Origin: a virus
IMG/VR virus record: IMGVR_UViG_3300042544_000814
Location: 1-57,195 of that record
Direction: 5' to 3' (one strand)
DNA length: 57,195 bases
Of this stretch, positions 45,690-54,224 are shown one piece after another. The notes beneath the pieces are model-generated. The model did not search any database. It saw only the letters and a program-made list of their open reading frames with translations, and was not told where the DNA came from. The stretch's first letter is position 1, and the number at the start of each line of letters is the position of its first letter. A program made the translations under genes and the position numbers.

Positions 45690-48600
45690 CTATACTGGTT
45701 TTTGAATATTGGATATCCACGATACATTAGTATAAGCAGTATAAGAGTAGTCACCAAAAATTAAGTCTTCTCCGTCATCAACAATAATCTTGTTTGTTCC
45801 AGTGTATGCCTTATATACATCAGATGGGTCTACTCCGTAATAGCTGGTTGAGCTTACTACCAATACGCTGTTGTTTCCGCCCCACAAATATGGAATGATG
45901 TTCCAGTAGTTCCAATCCAATATTAGAGAGCCTGCCTTTTTAACCTTAAACCATGGTCTAAAAATTCTTGTCTGTACCTCTTGAAGGTTTGTAGACTTAT
46001 AGTATGAGATATTGTTTACGGTTAATGGTCCAGTAATTCTGAATGCACCACTATAGTTATTAAAGTCTTGAGTATTTGCAAAACCAATACCTAGCATAGC
46101 CCACTCTTTTATGGTTATGTATGGATCTTTGACGATCTTGCCATTAACGTAAAATGCAATTCCGCTTTCGAGCTTACCCTTTTCATTTATCGCATATATT
46201 CTAGCTCTTTTGCCAGATGGGTGAGCTGCAACCATATATACTCTAATATAAGAGTTTTTGCTTTGAATCTCAAATATTTGAGTTGGTGCAAATGGGAATA
46301 GGTCTTGATCAAATCTCATAGATAGCTGCATAGCTATAACCTTGTAGTTATCGGAAGATTCTGGATTGATTGGCACAGATATACCACGATTAACTATTGG
46401 GTCATACTCTCCCTTTATTGTAATTCCGCTATCACGAGTCAGATATAAATACGGGGTACTCTTCTTGTATATTGAAAATGGATTTCTTGTCTTATAGGTG
46501 AAGTAGAATCCATCTTTTCTGTACGGAAATATGTCATTTCCAAACCTAGTTCCAATTGGGGTTGGGCCTGTGTCTGAAAGAGATAGGGACGCATACTCTA
46601 AAGTTTTAATTTGGATTGGTGCATCAGATACGCTTGACGAAGACATCTCTATGTGGGTAACAAGAGCTAAATTTTCAAAGCTTACTGATTGTGGAGGATA
46701 GATAACCACTCCATCCACTACCTCATAAGCTGTGGTTAGCCAGCTATCTCCTGGTGATACGATGCCGCTTTTTGGAGCCAACTCAAACTGAGAGTATGAC
46801 GATAAAGGAGTGTTAGCCCCGTCTGAGAGTAGCTGAAAGGTAATATACGTCTTTACTACTGAGTTCGATGTGTCGTACTTGTAGGTATCTACTGCCCTAT
46901 TTTTTAAATCGTCATAATTGTTAAAACCAGTAAATAAACTATTGTCTAACGAGGTGTACTCTCTTTGTATAGGAACAGAGTACTCTTCCTTAAGCTCTTC
47001 ATAGGACCAGCTTCCTGTGGTTTCCTCTTGTATAAACTTTGATGGTGCTGGATAGTTAATGTTAAACTGAATAAAGTCTAGGTCTAGACGTTCGTCTCCC
47101 CTTGAGTCTAGTGAGTTTTTTGCAAACACCGATAGAGGAATGTAATCTTCCCAGTAAGAATCAGCACCAACAACCACCTTAAACCCAGAAAGAGTGTCTT
47201 GTGCAGAAATATAGTAGCTTGCCATGTGACCATTAATTATAGACTGAGCGTATGATCCAAAAGTACCTCCGTCATAAACAAAGTCAAATATTGCACTGGA
47301 TGTAACGTCTTCTCCAGCATCTATAAGCTGTTGAATATAGTTTGCATCGATAAATTCATCCCAGACTATAGTTCCGTCAAAATAAAATGCAGAAGATATC
47401 TTTGAAGCATTTTTGCTTGAGCTAAACCCTACACCATAGAAGTTTCCAGAGAAGGTACTAGTGAAATCTTTTCTGCCACCTACATATATAGATGAAGATG
47501 AGAGCTTTCCAAAAAATTGAGCCGCTTCTCCTCCATAATAGTCAGAGAATTTAGAGATATCTACACCAACAATGAACTTTTCACCAACGCCGTCAAACTC
47601 TTTGGTCTTAGATGCTATTACAGTTTGACCAGTTGGAGAACCTACAATATAATCAATAGTGCTTGGGGTTATAACTACCTCAAAGTATGACTGAGTGGCA
47701 GCATCCTCTATCATAAAAATTGTCTGGTTCTGGCTTGATGAAGCCTTCTCTTTACAAATTGCATAAAACATTTTTGGAATAGTGGCATCAATTGTTAGGT
47801 TATCTATAATCAAATACCCCTGGGAGTTTTGCCATTCTGATGATGGCCTAAGAGATATAAAGGACTCTTGCTCATTCTGACTGGATTCTAAGCCTTCGTT
47901 CCATTCTGACTCTGTTTTATTATTAAATACTGCTCTTGGCTTTTGGTATTCTGGAAAGCCAATAGAGTTTCCGCTAACAAGTATATTGTCGTATGTTGCC
48001 CTATTCCACTTGCCTATCCTTGGGTATGAATAATTCTTTGAATATTTAGAGAACGGATAATCAATAAATACTGAACTACCACTATAGGCATTATTGATAT
48101 TTTCTGGGAATTCGACACCCTGGCCATAAACAAATCGTCTTTTTGCTACTTGGTTAGGAACCTTGTATCCGTATATTGCAATAGCGTCTATCTCAAATGG
48201 GTATACGTCGTCATGTGGGTAAAATCCAATCCAGTCATTATCTAGTTGGGTATCTGAGTATCTGTCTGGAAATACAAGATTTTCTGAATCGATGAATGCC
48301 TGGCCAACCTGCTCTCCATTGATCAGTAGACTTATCTCTGAAGATGAATATCTTACATGCACTAGCATTGGCCTGTACCACTCACCAACGAAATGCCTTA
48401 TTACGTTATCTCCTATTTTTAAAGATAGAAATGGGCCATTCACATATAGGCCGTCTTGTCCACGAATATTGCCGACAATTCTTTTTTCTTCATTAGTATC
48501 GGATGCTACTCTCATCCAAAATTCTAAGCTATACTCTTTGTGCTTTCCAGACTCATTCAAAAACCCTAGGGATGGAACTATCAGAGATGGGATATTTCCA

Positions 48601-49388
48601 GACCTTTGAAGAATTGTTAGGTTTGATCCTCCAAATACCATTGGGATACTGGAGTTTTTTGCAGCTAGAGTATTTTTCCTAACAAGGTAGTATCCATCTA
48701 AAGACTGTAGTCCATAAGATTTTGCAGGAATACCCTTGATTCCAGATGCACCGAATATGTCTGTGTCTATAGACTCTGGCATGACTCCTAGAGACGACGC
48801 ATTAAATTCTTCAGACCACTGACCCAAAGTTATTCCATTCACTAAGAAGTCGTATTCGGTCTCTGGTGGGGCAGCAAAAAATCTAGCACCAATGACTATC
48901 CTAATATTAGTGTCTTGTGGTCTAGGATTAAATGTATCTGATAGAAATATCCAGCTCTTATAAATTTCAGTAGAAAAAAACTTTACGTCCCTAATGGTTT
49001 CTCCACTTACAGTGTCAAAGTATTCATACCCTAGATCAAAACCGCTTATGTACTCTGTGTCTGCATATACGAATGCCCCAATAGAAAAACTTGATAGATT
49101 TTTATCCAGATCATCAAGTGATACGATATCTGGACTAATGCATTCTACAGAAAAGTCTTGCTCTGATAATGTACCAGAAATCCTGGAGGTAGTGCTTTCT
49201 GGAAATGGCTCATCTATAACAAAGAGTTCTGCTGACGCTGTTGCGTTGGTTATATCCCAGCCATCGGAGATGTCTCTTTGCTCTTCTGATATTAAGGATA
49301 TATAGTCTGACACATCATCCAGTGCCCAAAAGGCTATTGGATGCTCTGAAAATACTTTTTCAGCATAAAGATTAGAAGGAATAGACAT
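45690..49388 (-). CDS. large tail protein with LamG/concanavalin-like domains
   Basis: A 1232-residue, beta-rich, Ser/Tyr/Asp-rich protein. The N-terminal motif (HPIAFWALDDVSDYISLI) resembles the start of LamG-type tail proteins. A clear jellyroll segment occurs at about residues 280-400 (YSLEFWMRVAS, then LVHVRYSSSEISLLINGEQV, then FEIDAIAIYGY). Similar strands recur later. It probably binds surface glycans as a tail or side-fibre component. It sits between the oxygenase cassette and the portal gene, away from the other tail genes. No enzymatic motif seen. Confidence 0.7.
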   Translation of the reverse strand: MSIPSNLYAEKVFSEHPIAFWALDDVSDYISLISEEQRDISDGWDITNATASAELFVIDEPFPESTTSRISGTLSEQDFSVECISPDIVSLDDLDKNLSSFSIGAFVYADTEYISGFDLGYEYFDTVSGETIRDVKFFSTEIYKSWIFLSDTFNPRPQDTNIRIVIGARFFAAPPETEYDFLVNGITLGQWSEEFNASSLGVMPESIDTDIFGASGIKGIPAKSYGLQSLDGYYLVRKNTLAAKNSSIPMVFGGSNLTILQRSGNIPSLIVPSLGFLNESGKHKEYSLEFWMRVASDTNEEKRIVGNIRGQDGLYVNGPFLSLKIGDNVIRHFVGEWYRPMLVHVRYSSSEISLLINGEQVGQAFIDSENLVFPDRYSDTQLDNDWIGFYPHDDVYPFEIDAIAIYGYKVPNQVAKRRFVYGQGVEFPENINNAYSGSSVFIDYPFSKYSKNYSYPRIGKWNRATYDNILVSGNSIGFPEYQKPRAVFNNKTESEWNEGLESSQNEQESFISLRPSSEWQNSQGYLIIDNLTIDATIPKMFYAICKEKASSSQNQTIFMIEDAATQSYFEVVITPSTIDYIVGSPTGQTVIASKTKEFDGVGEKFIVGVDISKFSDYYGGEAAQFFGKLSSSSIYVGGRKDFTSTFSGNFYGVGFSSSKNASKISSAFYFDGTIVWDEFIDANYIQQLIDAGEDVTSSAIFDFVYDGGTFGSYAQSIINGHMASYYISAQDTLSGFKVVVGADSYWEDYIPLSVFAKNSLDSRGDERLDLDFIQFNINYPAPSKFIQEETTGSWSYEELKEEYSVPIQREYTSLDNSLFTGFNNYDDLKNRAVDTYKYDTSNSVVKTYITFQLLSDGANTPLSSYSQFELAPKSGIVSPGDSWLTTAYEVVDGVVIYPPQSVSFENLALVTHIEMSSSSVSDAPIQIKTLEYASLSLSDTGPTPIGTRFGNDIFPYRKDGFYFTYKTRNPFSIYKKSTPYLYLTRDSGITIKGEYDPIVNRGISVPINPESSDNYKVIAMQLSMRFDQDLFPFAPTQIFEIQSKNSYIRVYMVAAHPSGKRARIYAINEKGKLESGIAFYVNGKIVKDPYITIKEWAMLGIGFANTQDFNNYSGAFRITGPLTVNNISYYKSTNLQEVQTRIFRPWFKVKKAGSLILDWNYWNIIPYLWGGNNSVLVVSSTSYYGVDPSDVYKAYTGTNKIIVDDGEDLIFGDYSYTAYTNVSWISNIQKPV

Positions 49389-49415
49389 GATTCACCATGT
49401 ATAGTTTACCACACA

Positions 49416-50009
49416 CTATTTTTCTAAATGCCAAAAAGCTGGTGACATATACTTGATTCCACTAGCTATTGGCATGGACTCATGATAGAAAGGTGGCACG
49501 GATGGAAAGATTATCAAACTTCCAGCTTTTGGCTTTATTTTTACCCCTTGCTCTGAAAAGCTAATCTCTCCCCCAGAGTAGTTATCATTTAGGTAAAGAA
49601 CAGCAGATATATTTTCTGTAGTTGGCTCTGGGCCTGAATCTGTGTGAGGTCCCATAGATGCCCCAGTAAAGTATTTGCTTATGCTAATTGGCATCTGAAC
49701 CCCCAGATCAACGTTTAGCTTTTCTGCATAGTCCTTGCCGTATACGGACAGAGTCCTTGTTAATACATCATACGCATCACGAATTTTACCGCTAGCAGAG
49801 TCATAAAATGAGACATCTGTTGTTTTTCTTTTTCCAAAGACATAGGAGTCTCCACTTGACATCCAGGTATGCCACTTAGAGATAAGAGATTCTTCTGATA
49901 TATAGGAGTCTGTGCTTTCTATAAGATACACAAGCTCTTCTGGGTTTGGTATTACGGACTCATAATAAAATATTTTTTCCGCAAAAACTTTAGGACTTTT
50001 TAGTCTCAT
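49416..50009 (-). CDS. 2-oxoglutarate/Fe(II) oxygenase A (P4H-like)
   Basis: A 197-residue oxygenase of the prolyl-4-hydroxylase-like jellyroll group. The iron triad is His122-x-Asp124 (GPHTDSG) and His176 (FYHESMP), with Lys186 (SGIKYMSP) in the place of the 2-oxoglutarate-binding basic residue. The core strands are present (SAVLYLNDNYSGGEISF, then PKAGSLIIFPS). It overlaps the next oxygenase gene by 20 bases. Substrate unknown. It is the last gene of the cassette and the shortest, lacking much of the N-terminal extension seen in the others. Confidence 0.88.
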   Translation of the reverse strand: MRLKSPKVFAEKIFYYESVIPNPEELVYLIESTDSYISEESLISKWHTWMSSGDSYVFGKRKTTDVSFYDSASGKIRDAYDVLTRTLSVYGKDYAEKLNVDLGVQMPISISKYFTGASMGPHTDSGPEPTTENISAVLYLNDNYSGGEISFSEQGVKIKPKAGSLIIFPSVPPFYHESMPIASGIKYMSPAFWHLEK

Positions 50010-50655
50010 TTCCCCACTCTTCCTTTTGCTTGTCTTGCTTAGGCTGCTCTGAACGCTTTAGCATTTCTAACTCCTCAAGGAATCCTTCTGGATATTCAAT
50101 ATCTGCGTAGTCCCACGATAATAGCATGGTATATCTTTCTCCAGAGGTAACCTCAGTTACTGCATGAACATTATCGATACCAACATCAAACACAATTGCG
50201 GTTCCAGCCTTTGGGGCAATAGAGATTTCGTGATCCCTAAACTTTAGGTTTCCACCTTCATAGTTGTCATTAAGATAAATAATTGTGACAAGCTTATTGT
50301 CTTGCCAAGCATTTGGAGTACCGTCTAGCTCTGCATTATCGGCATGGTATCCTGCGTAGGCACCTGGAAGCCATTTATGTGCACTTAGGGTGAGGTTTCG
50401 GACTGGTCTGCCCATAACATCTTCAGCGACTTCTTTTAGGGAATGTCTTAGTTCATGGAAAAAGTTTGGATTAAACAGTTCAATGTCAAGCTCGTTTTTA
50501 GGTCCGTTTGGATCCATTACACGAGCATTAAAAAAACAAGTTTTTTGCCACAAAGAGTCTCCAGCATCATAATAATCTATAAGCTTTTCACACTCTTCGC
50601 TTGATAAAAAGTTAGGTATTTCTACTACATCCTGCTTATGAACAATTTTTTCCAT
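49990..50655 (-). CDS. 2-oxoglutarate/Fe(II) oxygenase B (P4H-like)
   Basis: A 221-residue oxygenase. It has the iron triad His104-x-Asp106 (GYHADNAE) and His164 (DNVHAVTE), with Arg174 (SGERYTM) for 2-oxoglutarate. The strand motifs are VTIIYLNDNYEGGNLKF and APKAGTAIVFDV. The N-terminus (VVEIPNFLSSEECEKLIDYY) is the helix pair common to P4H-like enzymes. A lysine/glutamate-rich C-terminal tail extends past the core. No clear ribosome-binding site, so it may depend on coupling to the gene five bases upstream. Confidence 0.9.
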   Translation of the reverse strand: MEKIVHKQDVVEIPNFLSSEECEKLIDYYDAGDSLWQKTCFFNARVMDPNGPKNELDIELFNPNFFHELRHSLKEVAEDVMGRPVRNLTLSAHKWLPGAYAGYHADNAELDGTPNAWQDNKLVTIIYLNDNYEGGNLKFRDHEISIAPKAGTAIVFDVGIDNVHAVTEVTSGERYTMLLSWDYADIEYPEGFLEELEMLKRSEQPKQDKQKEEWGNETKKS

Positions 50656-50660
50656 AATGA

Positions 50661-51386
50661 TTAGGCAAGCTTATTGCCCTTTTTCCACTCCTCTTTCTGT
50701 CTAGCTTGTTGCTCACGAACCTTCTTTGTTTCTTCTTCCCACCAATTTTTCTTTTCCTCTGAGTATTCTGCATCTGCAAAATCCCAGAAGGATACCATAG
50801 TATACCTAGTACCTTCAGTAATTTCTGATACACCATGTATATTTTCTACGCCACCAGGAAAAACAATTAGTGCATACGGTGTTGGCTTAAACGAGATATC
50901 GTGATCTGGGAAATATAGGTCCCCTCCCTCATAATTACCATTAAGGTATAGAATTGCCACATACTTATTAATTTCAAATGCATTAGGCTCGCCATGGTTG
51001 TCGGAGTTATCGGAGTGAGGGTTTGCAAAACCACCTACATCCCACTTTTGGGCATGTGATGTGTTTGCCTTTACTTCTCTACCAAAAACAGCCTCTACAT
51101 AGGTCTTAAACTGCTCACGCAAGTTATCGAAAAAATCTCCAGGCAAGCTATAGTCTGCGAGCATTGGGTCGTTTGGCTGCAAGCCCATGCCAGAAGAGCC
51201 GTAGAAAGCAATGTCTCCCCACATCTCAGCCTTTGCCTCAAAGTAATTAATCATATTTTTAGCATCTTCTGGAGTCACAAAGTTTGGAATTTCTACAATT
51301 CTATTATCTTTAATTCCTAGAATACTATTCTCTATTGGCTCATCTTTATAATATATAAAGCTATCAATATTTACATTATTATGCAT
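50661..51386 (-). CDS. 2-oxoglutarate/Fe(II) oxygenase C (P4H-like)
   Basis: A 241-residue oxygenase with His124-x-Asp126 (NPHSDNSD), His184 (ENIHGVSE) and Arg194 (EGTRYTM). Core strands YVAILYLNGNYEGGDLYF and ALIVFPGG are present. It is closest to oxygenase B within the cassette: both share IVEIPNF-like starts, a W-D-ADAEY-type segment after the core, and charged C-terminal tails. GGAGG precedes the ATG. Substrate unknown. Confidence 0.9.
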   Translation of the reverse strand: MHNNVNIDSFIYYKDEPIENSILGIKDNRIVEIPNFVTPEDAKNMINYFEAKAEMWGDIAFYGSSGMGLQPNDPMLADYSLPGDFFDNLREQFKTYVEAVFGREVKANTSHAQKWDVGGFANPHSDNSDNHGEPNAFEINKYVAILYLNGNYEGGDLYFPDHDISFKPTPYALIVFPGGVENIHGVSEITEGTRYTMVSFWDFADAEYSEEKKNWWEEETKKVREQQARQKEEWKKGNKLA

Positions 51387-52062
51387 TGTCTACCTCCGAG
51401 TTACCGTGGGCAACTATCGTCCAAAAGAATGGGCAAGTGTATCTAATTCCAGATTCTATTGTAGTTATGCCATGAATATAGTTCATGTCTCCTGGGAAGA
51501 AATATGCTGCCCCAGCCTTTGGCTTAAATTGAATATCTTGGTTAGGGAAGTACAGCTCTCCACCCTCGTAATCATCATTTAGATAAATAATAGTTGCGAT
51601 ATCATACCAAGGAAAGTCGTTGGGCTTTCCTGCGTTTTCACCTTCGTGAAGTTCTTTATCTGCGTGTGGCATTTGAAGGTTTCCTGGAAGCCAGCGAACA
51701 AGAGCTGGAGATGTTGGATATGCCGTTACGTTAAAGAAATTGTCAATCTCAACCTTAAGTCTCTTAACGATTGATCTAATGGTCTGTACGGTTTCAGGGC
51801 TCGTCTGATTAATAGTTGGATAAGTCGCTACACGGCCATCCCAATATCCAGAGTCATAGATTACGGTTCCGTCTTCATTGTAGTGGGTTTGGGTAATATC
51901 CCAGCTTTCATTATTACGGATAAAGCCATTGAGTGCCTGAAGTTCTTCTTCAGTTAAGAAGTTCTCAAGTGTGCCGATCATTTCTGGACCATCTCCAAAA
52001 AATCCTGATGGCGTAATTGATACGGGGTTTTGATTATGATTATTAGTATATTGATTTTCCAT
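51379..52062 (-). CDS. 2-oxoglutarate/Fe(II) oxygenase D (P4H-like), leaderless
   Basis: A 227-residue oxygenase with His133-x-Asp135 (MPHADKEL), His197 (NYIHGITT) and Arg207 (SGIRYTC). The core has ATIIYLNDDYEGGELYF and PKAGAAYFFPG. An Asn-rich start and an insert near residues 136-150 (KELHEGENAGKPND) distinguish it. Its ATG lies six bases after TGA-TATAAT with no ribosome-binding site, so it begins the second transcription unit of the cassette. Confidence 0.9.
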   Translation of the reverse strand: MENQYTNNHNQNPVSITPSGFFGDGPEMIGTLENFLTEEELQALNGFIRNNESWDITQTHYNEDGTVIYDSGYWDGRVATYPTINQTSPETVQTIRSIVKRLKVEIDNFFNVTAYPTSPALVRWLPGNLQMPHADKELHEGENAGKPNDFPWYDIATIIYLNDDYEGGELYFPNQDIQFKPKAGAAYFFPGDMNYIHGITTIESGIRYTCPFFWTIVAHGNSEVDNA

Positions 52063-52068
52063 AAACCA

Positions 52069-52077
52069 ATTATATCA
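52069..52077 (-). promoter_or_regulatory. extended -10 (TGA-TATAAT), leaderless promoter in the oxygenase cassette
   Basis: TGA-TATAAT then TGGTTT then ATG of oxygenase D, in the 17-base gap after the DUF6065-like gene. The predicted transcription start coincides with the start codon. It would drive oxygenases D, C, B and A. Confidence 0.55.
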
Positions 52078-52079
52078 CG

Positions 52080-52808
52080 TCAATCGTACTTTCGTCTTTC
52101 CCAAACATCACGCTGATAAATCCCTCCGCTTGGCTTTCTATACTTAAAGCTATTTGCCATATTCTTTGTGTATAACTCTGCAGGGTTTTCTATTACTATC
52201 TCAGTTTTCCAGTCCTCACGCTTGAAAGGAATTATTTGGGCATACGGAGTTCCTGCTGGTATTACACCAGTAAACCCCTTTGCTATAAAAAATGGCATTG
52301 TTCCTGGAAGACTTACCTTATCGTTATCAATTATTCCGCTAGTTGTCAGGAATGGCAGATCAAACCTGTTAAATGGTTGGGAGTATATTGCACTATATCC
52401 AGATGGTAGCTCTACTGCCCAATCTGCCCACCAAGCAAAGTGATGCTCATAATATCCCCATGGAACCTCAAACTGTGGCATGGGATCTCTAACATTAACA
52501 AAATCTTTATACTGATCATCTAGAATTTTTACTGATATTACTCCAGCATCATTCACGTAGAATTCAATATCACAAGGTGTCCTATAGACATATCCAGTTG
52601 TCATAATATCATAAAGTGCTGGGCAAGCTTTCCATGTAACTACCCTGCCACCATCGGGGGCAGTCCATGGCTCACCGTCAGGTCTCATGGCATATCTGTC
52701 AGCATCTTTATACCAAACTGGAATAGCCCTAGCTGTTGGGGTTGGCTTTGATATGCTGTCTTCGTTTAGCCAAGACCTATTTGAAATAAATTTAATAGAC
52801 TTAGCCAT
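52080..52808 (-). CDS. DUF6065-like protein, first paralogue
   Basis: A 242-residue protein within the oxygenase cassette. It contains ARAIPVWYKDADRY, a TWKACPALYDIMTTGYVY segment and a C-terminal region (NRFDLPFLTTSGIIDND, then FTGVIPAGTPYAQIIPFKRE) that resembles the end of the adjacent DUF6065 protein, so the two are probably distant paralogues. Family function is unknown; the beta-rich composition suggests a cupin-like or jellyroll fold. It overlaps its neighbour by eight bases. Confidence 0.65.
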   Translation of the reverse strand: MAKSIKFISNRSWLNEDSISKPTPTARAIPVWYKDADRYAMRPDGEPWTAPDGGRVVTWKACPALYDIMTTGYVYRTPCDIEFYVNDAGVISVKILDDQYKDFVNVRDPMPQFEVPWGYYEHHFAWWADWAVELPSGYSAIYSQPFNRFDLPFLTTSGIIDNDKVSLPGTMPFFIAKGFTGVIPAGTPYAQIIPFKREDWKTEIVIENPAELYTKNMANSFKYRKPSGGIYQRDVWERRKYD

Positions 52809-53511
52809 TTGTAACTTTCATTACGATCTTCTTGACCTCGTGCTCACCAACAGATTCCCCAGTATGATCAACAGCATCACGATAGTAGTGTGTCCAGTGT
52901 CCTGCGGAATTCTTTTCCTGAGATGCTTCTGCTCTATTCTGCATTCTTTCTGACCACTCAGCAGTTTCCCACAATTCTGGTGTACCGCTTACAACATTAA
53001 GGCTATAAGCCTGTACGTCTTTTAATGATATTGGCAAAATTGCTGCAATTGGAGTATTTGCTGGAATGGTAATTACTTCATTTGCCTTGTTAACTATCCA
53101 GGCAAGCGGAAAATCATTTTCTAATACTGATGTGCTTAATAAAGTAGTAAAGCACTGTGTCCCCTCTATAAATTGATTTGGAACTGGCATTGTTAGCAAC
53201 GATACATTTTTTTTAGAAGAAAAATATATTCCAGTATTAAAGCTTATGGTTCTATTTCCTCTATGAGGATGAACGTACCTCTCTCCAGAAAGGATGGATA
53301 TATGGCTAGAAGTTGAGTCATTTATTCCGTCCCAAATAAATGATATATCTTCTGGAAACGAAAGATACCAACCTAAACGGTTTGCTAAAGAAACTGGAAA
53401 GCACTGATATGCGTGTCTATCAAAGGTTGCATCCATCCAATCTCTTTTCAGTGGAAGCTGATCTATGTTTGCAGAATGGCTACCAAGTTTGTAGACTGTT
53501 ATGTCTTTCAC
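52801..53511 (-). CDS. DUF6065 family protein
   Basis: A 236-residue protein with the signature of DUF6065: RDWMDAT, followed by RHAYQCFPVSLANRLGW, then IWDG, FNTGI, LLTMPVPNQFIEG, and the late AWIVNKANEVITIPANTPIA and ILPIS segment. The family is widespread in phages and bacteria with no proven activity. The GTG start at 53511 overlaps the stop of oxygenase E. Co-occurrence with six oxygenases suggests it delivers or presents the substrate, but that is only a guess. Confidence 0.72.
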   Translation of the reverse strand: MKDITVYKLGSHSANIDQLPLKRDWMDATFDRHAYQCFPVSLANRLGWYLSFPEDISFIWDGINDSTSSHISILSGERYVHPHRGNRTISFNTGIYFSSKKNVSLLTMPVPNQFIEGTQCFTTLLSTSVLENDFPLAWIVNKANEVITIPANTPIAAILPISLKDVQAYSLNVVSGTPELWETAEWSERMQNRAEASQEKNSAGHWTHYYRDAVDHTGESVGEHEVKKIVMKVTNG

Positions 53512-54215
53512 TAATTACCTGTCTCTGTGTAAAATTCTGGCTTATGGAACTTCTCTGAGTAATCAAGCATTGTAACTATTGAGAATTTTGTTCCAGAGTG
53601 TACGGGCATAGCACGGTGTGGGTACATAAAGTTAGATGGGAAAAGGTATAGGTCTCCCGCCTTAGCCTTGATGTTTAAATTTTGAAGCCTAAAGAAAAGC
53701 TCTCCACCTTCGTAGTCATCATTTGGATATGACACTGCAGAAAGAACACAGTTATAAGAATATCCGTTATCGTGATGTTCTTGGAAGTGTTGACCTGGAC
53801 CATACTTGATAAAGTTCATAGCTTCCCAATATCTAAGCTCTCCAATATTATGCATCTTGCAGTAATGCTTTACAGCCTGAAGCTGTCTAAAGTAGACCTC
53901 ATCCCAAAGCTTACGTAGCTTATCTGCTGCCTCGCCCTGGTGCTCAGCAATATCTGTTTTCTTATATTTAAAATCTTTGCAGTCACGGTATTCTGGAATT
54001 TTCATGCCGTAGCCAACCATGGCCTCCTGATATTCATAATGATTGTTTGGGTCGTCTAAGACCTCTTCTAGTCGATTAATTATATCCATATCTTTTGGAA
54101 GTACGTCACGGTAAACAAGAATACCACTACCAAGATCTTCAACAGAAGACCACGTAATTTCATCTATTTTATAAAAATCTTGAATTCTTTTATTTAAATC
54201 TTCTTGATCAGACAC
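53511..54215 (-). CDS. 2-oxoglutarate/Fe(II) oxygenase E (P4H-like)
   Basis: A 234-residue oxygenase with His147-x-Asp149 (QEHHDNG), His200 (MYPHRAM) and Lys210 (SGTKFSI). Core strands are CVLSAVSYPNDDYEGGELFF and AKAGDLYLFPSN. The start is GTG at 54215 with AAGGAG upstream. A long N-terminal helical domain (about 130 residues) precedes the core, and it is most like oxygenase F. Substrate unknown. Confidence 0.9.
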   Translation of the reverse strand: MSDQEDLNKRIQDFYKIDEITWSSVEDLGSGILVYRDVLPKDMDIINRLEEVLDDPNNHYEYQEAMVGYGMKIPEYRDCKDFKYKKTDIAEHQGEAADKLRKLWDEVYFRQLQAVKHYCKMHNIGELRYWEAMNFIKYGPGQHFQEHHDNGYSYNCVLSAVSYPNDDYEGGELFFRLQNLNIKAKAGDLYLFPSNFMYPHRAMPVHSGTKFSIVTMLDYSEKFHKPEFYTETGN

Positions 54216-54224
54216 TATGTCTCC

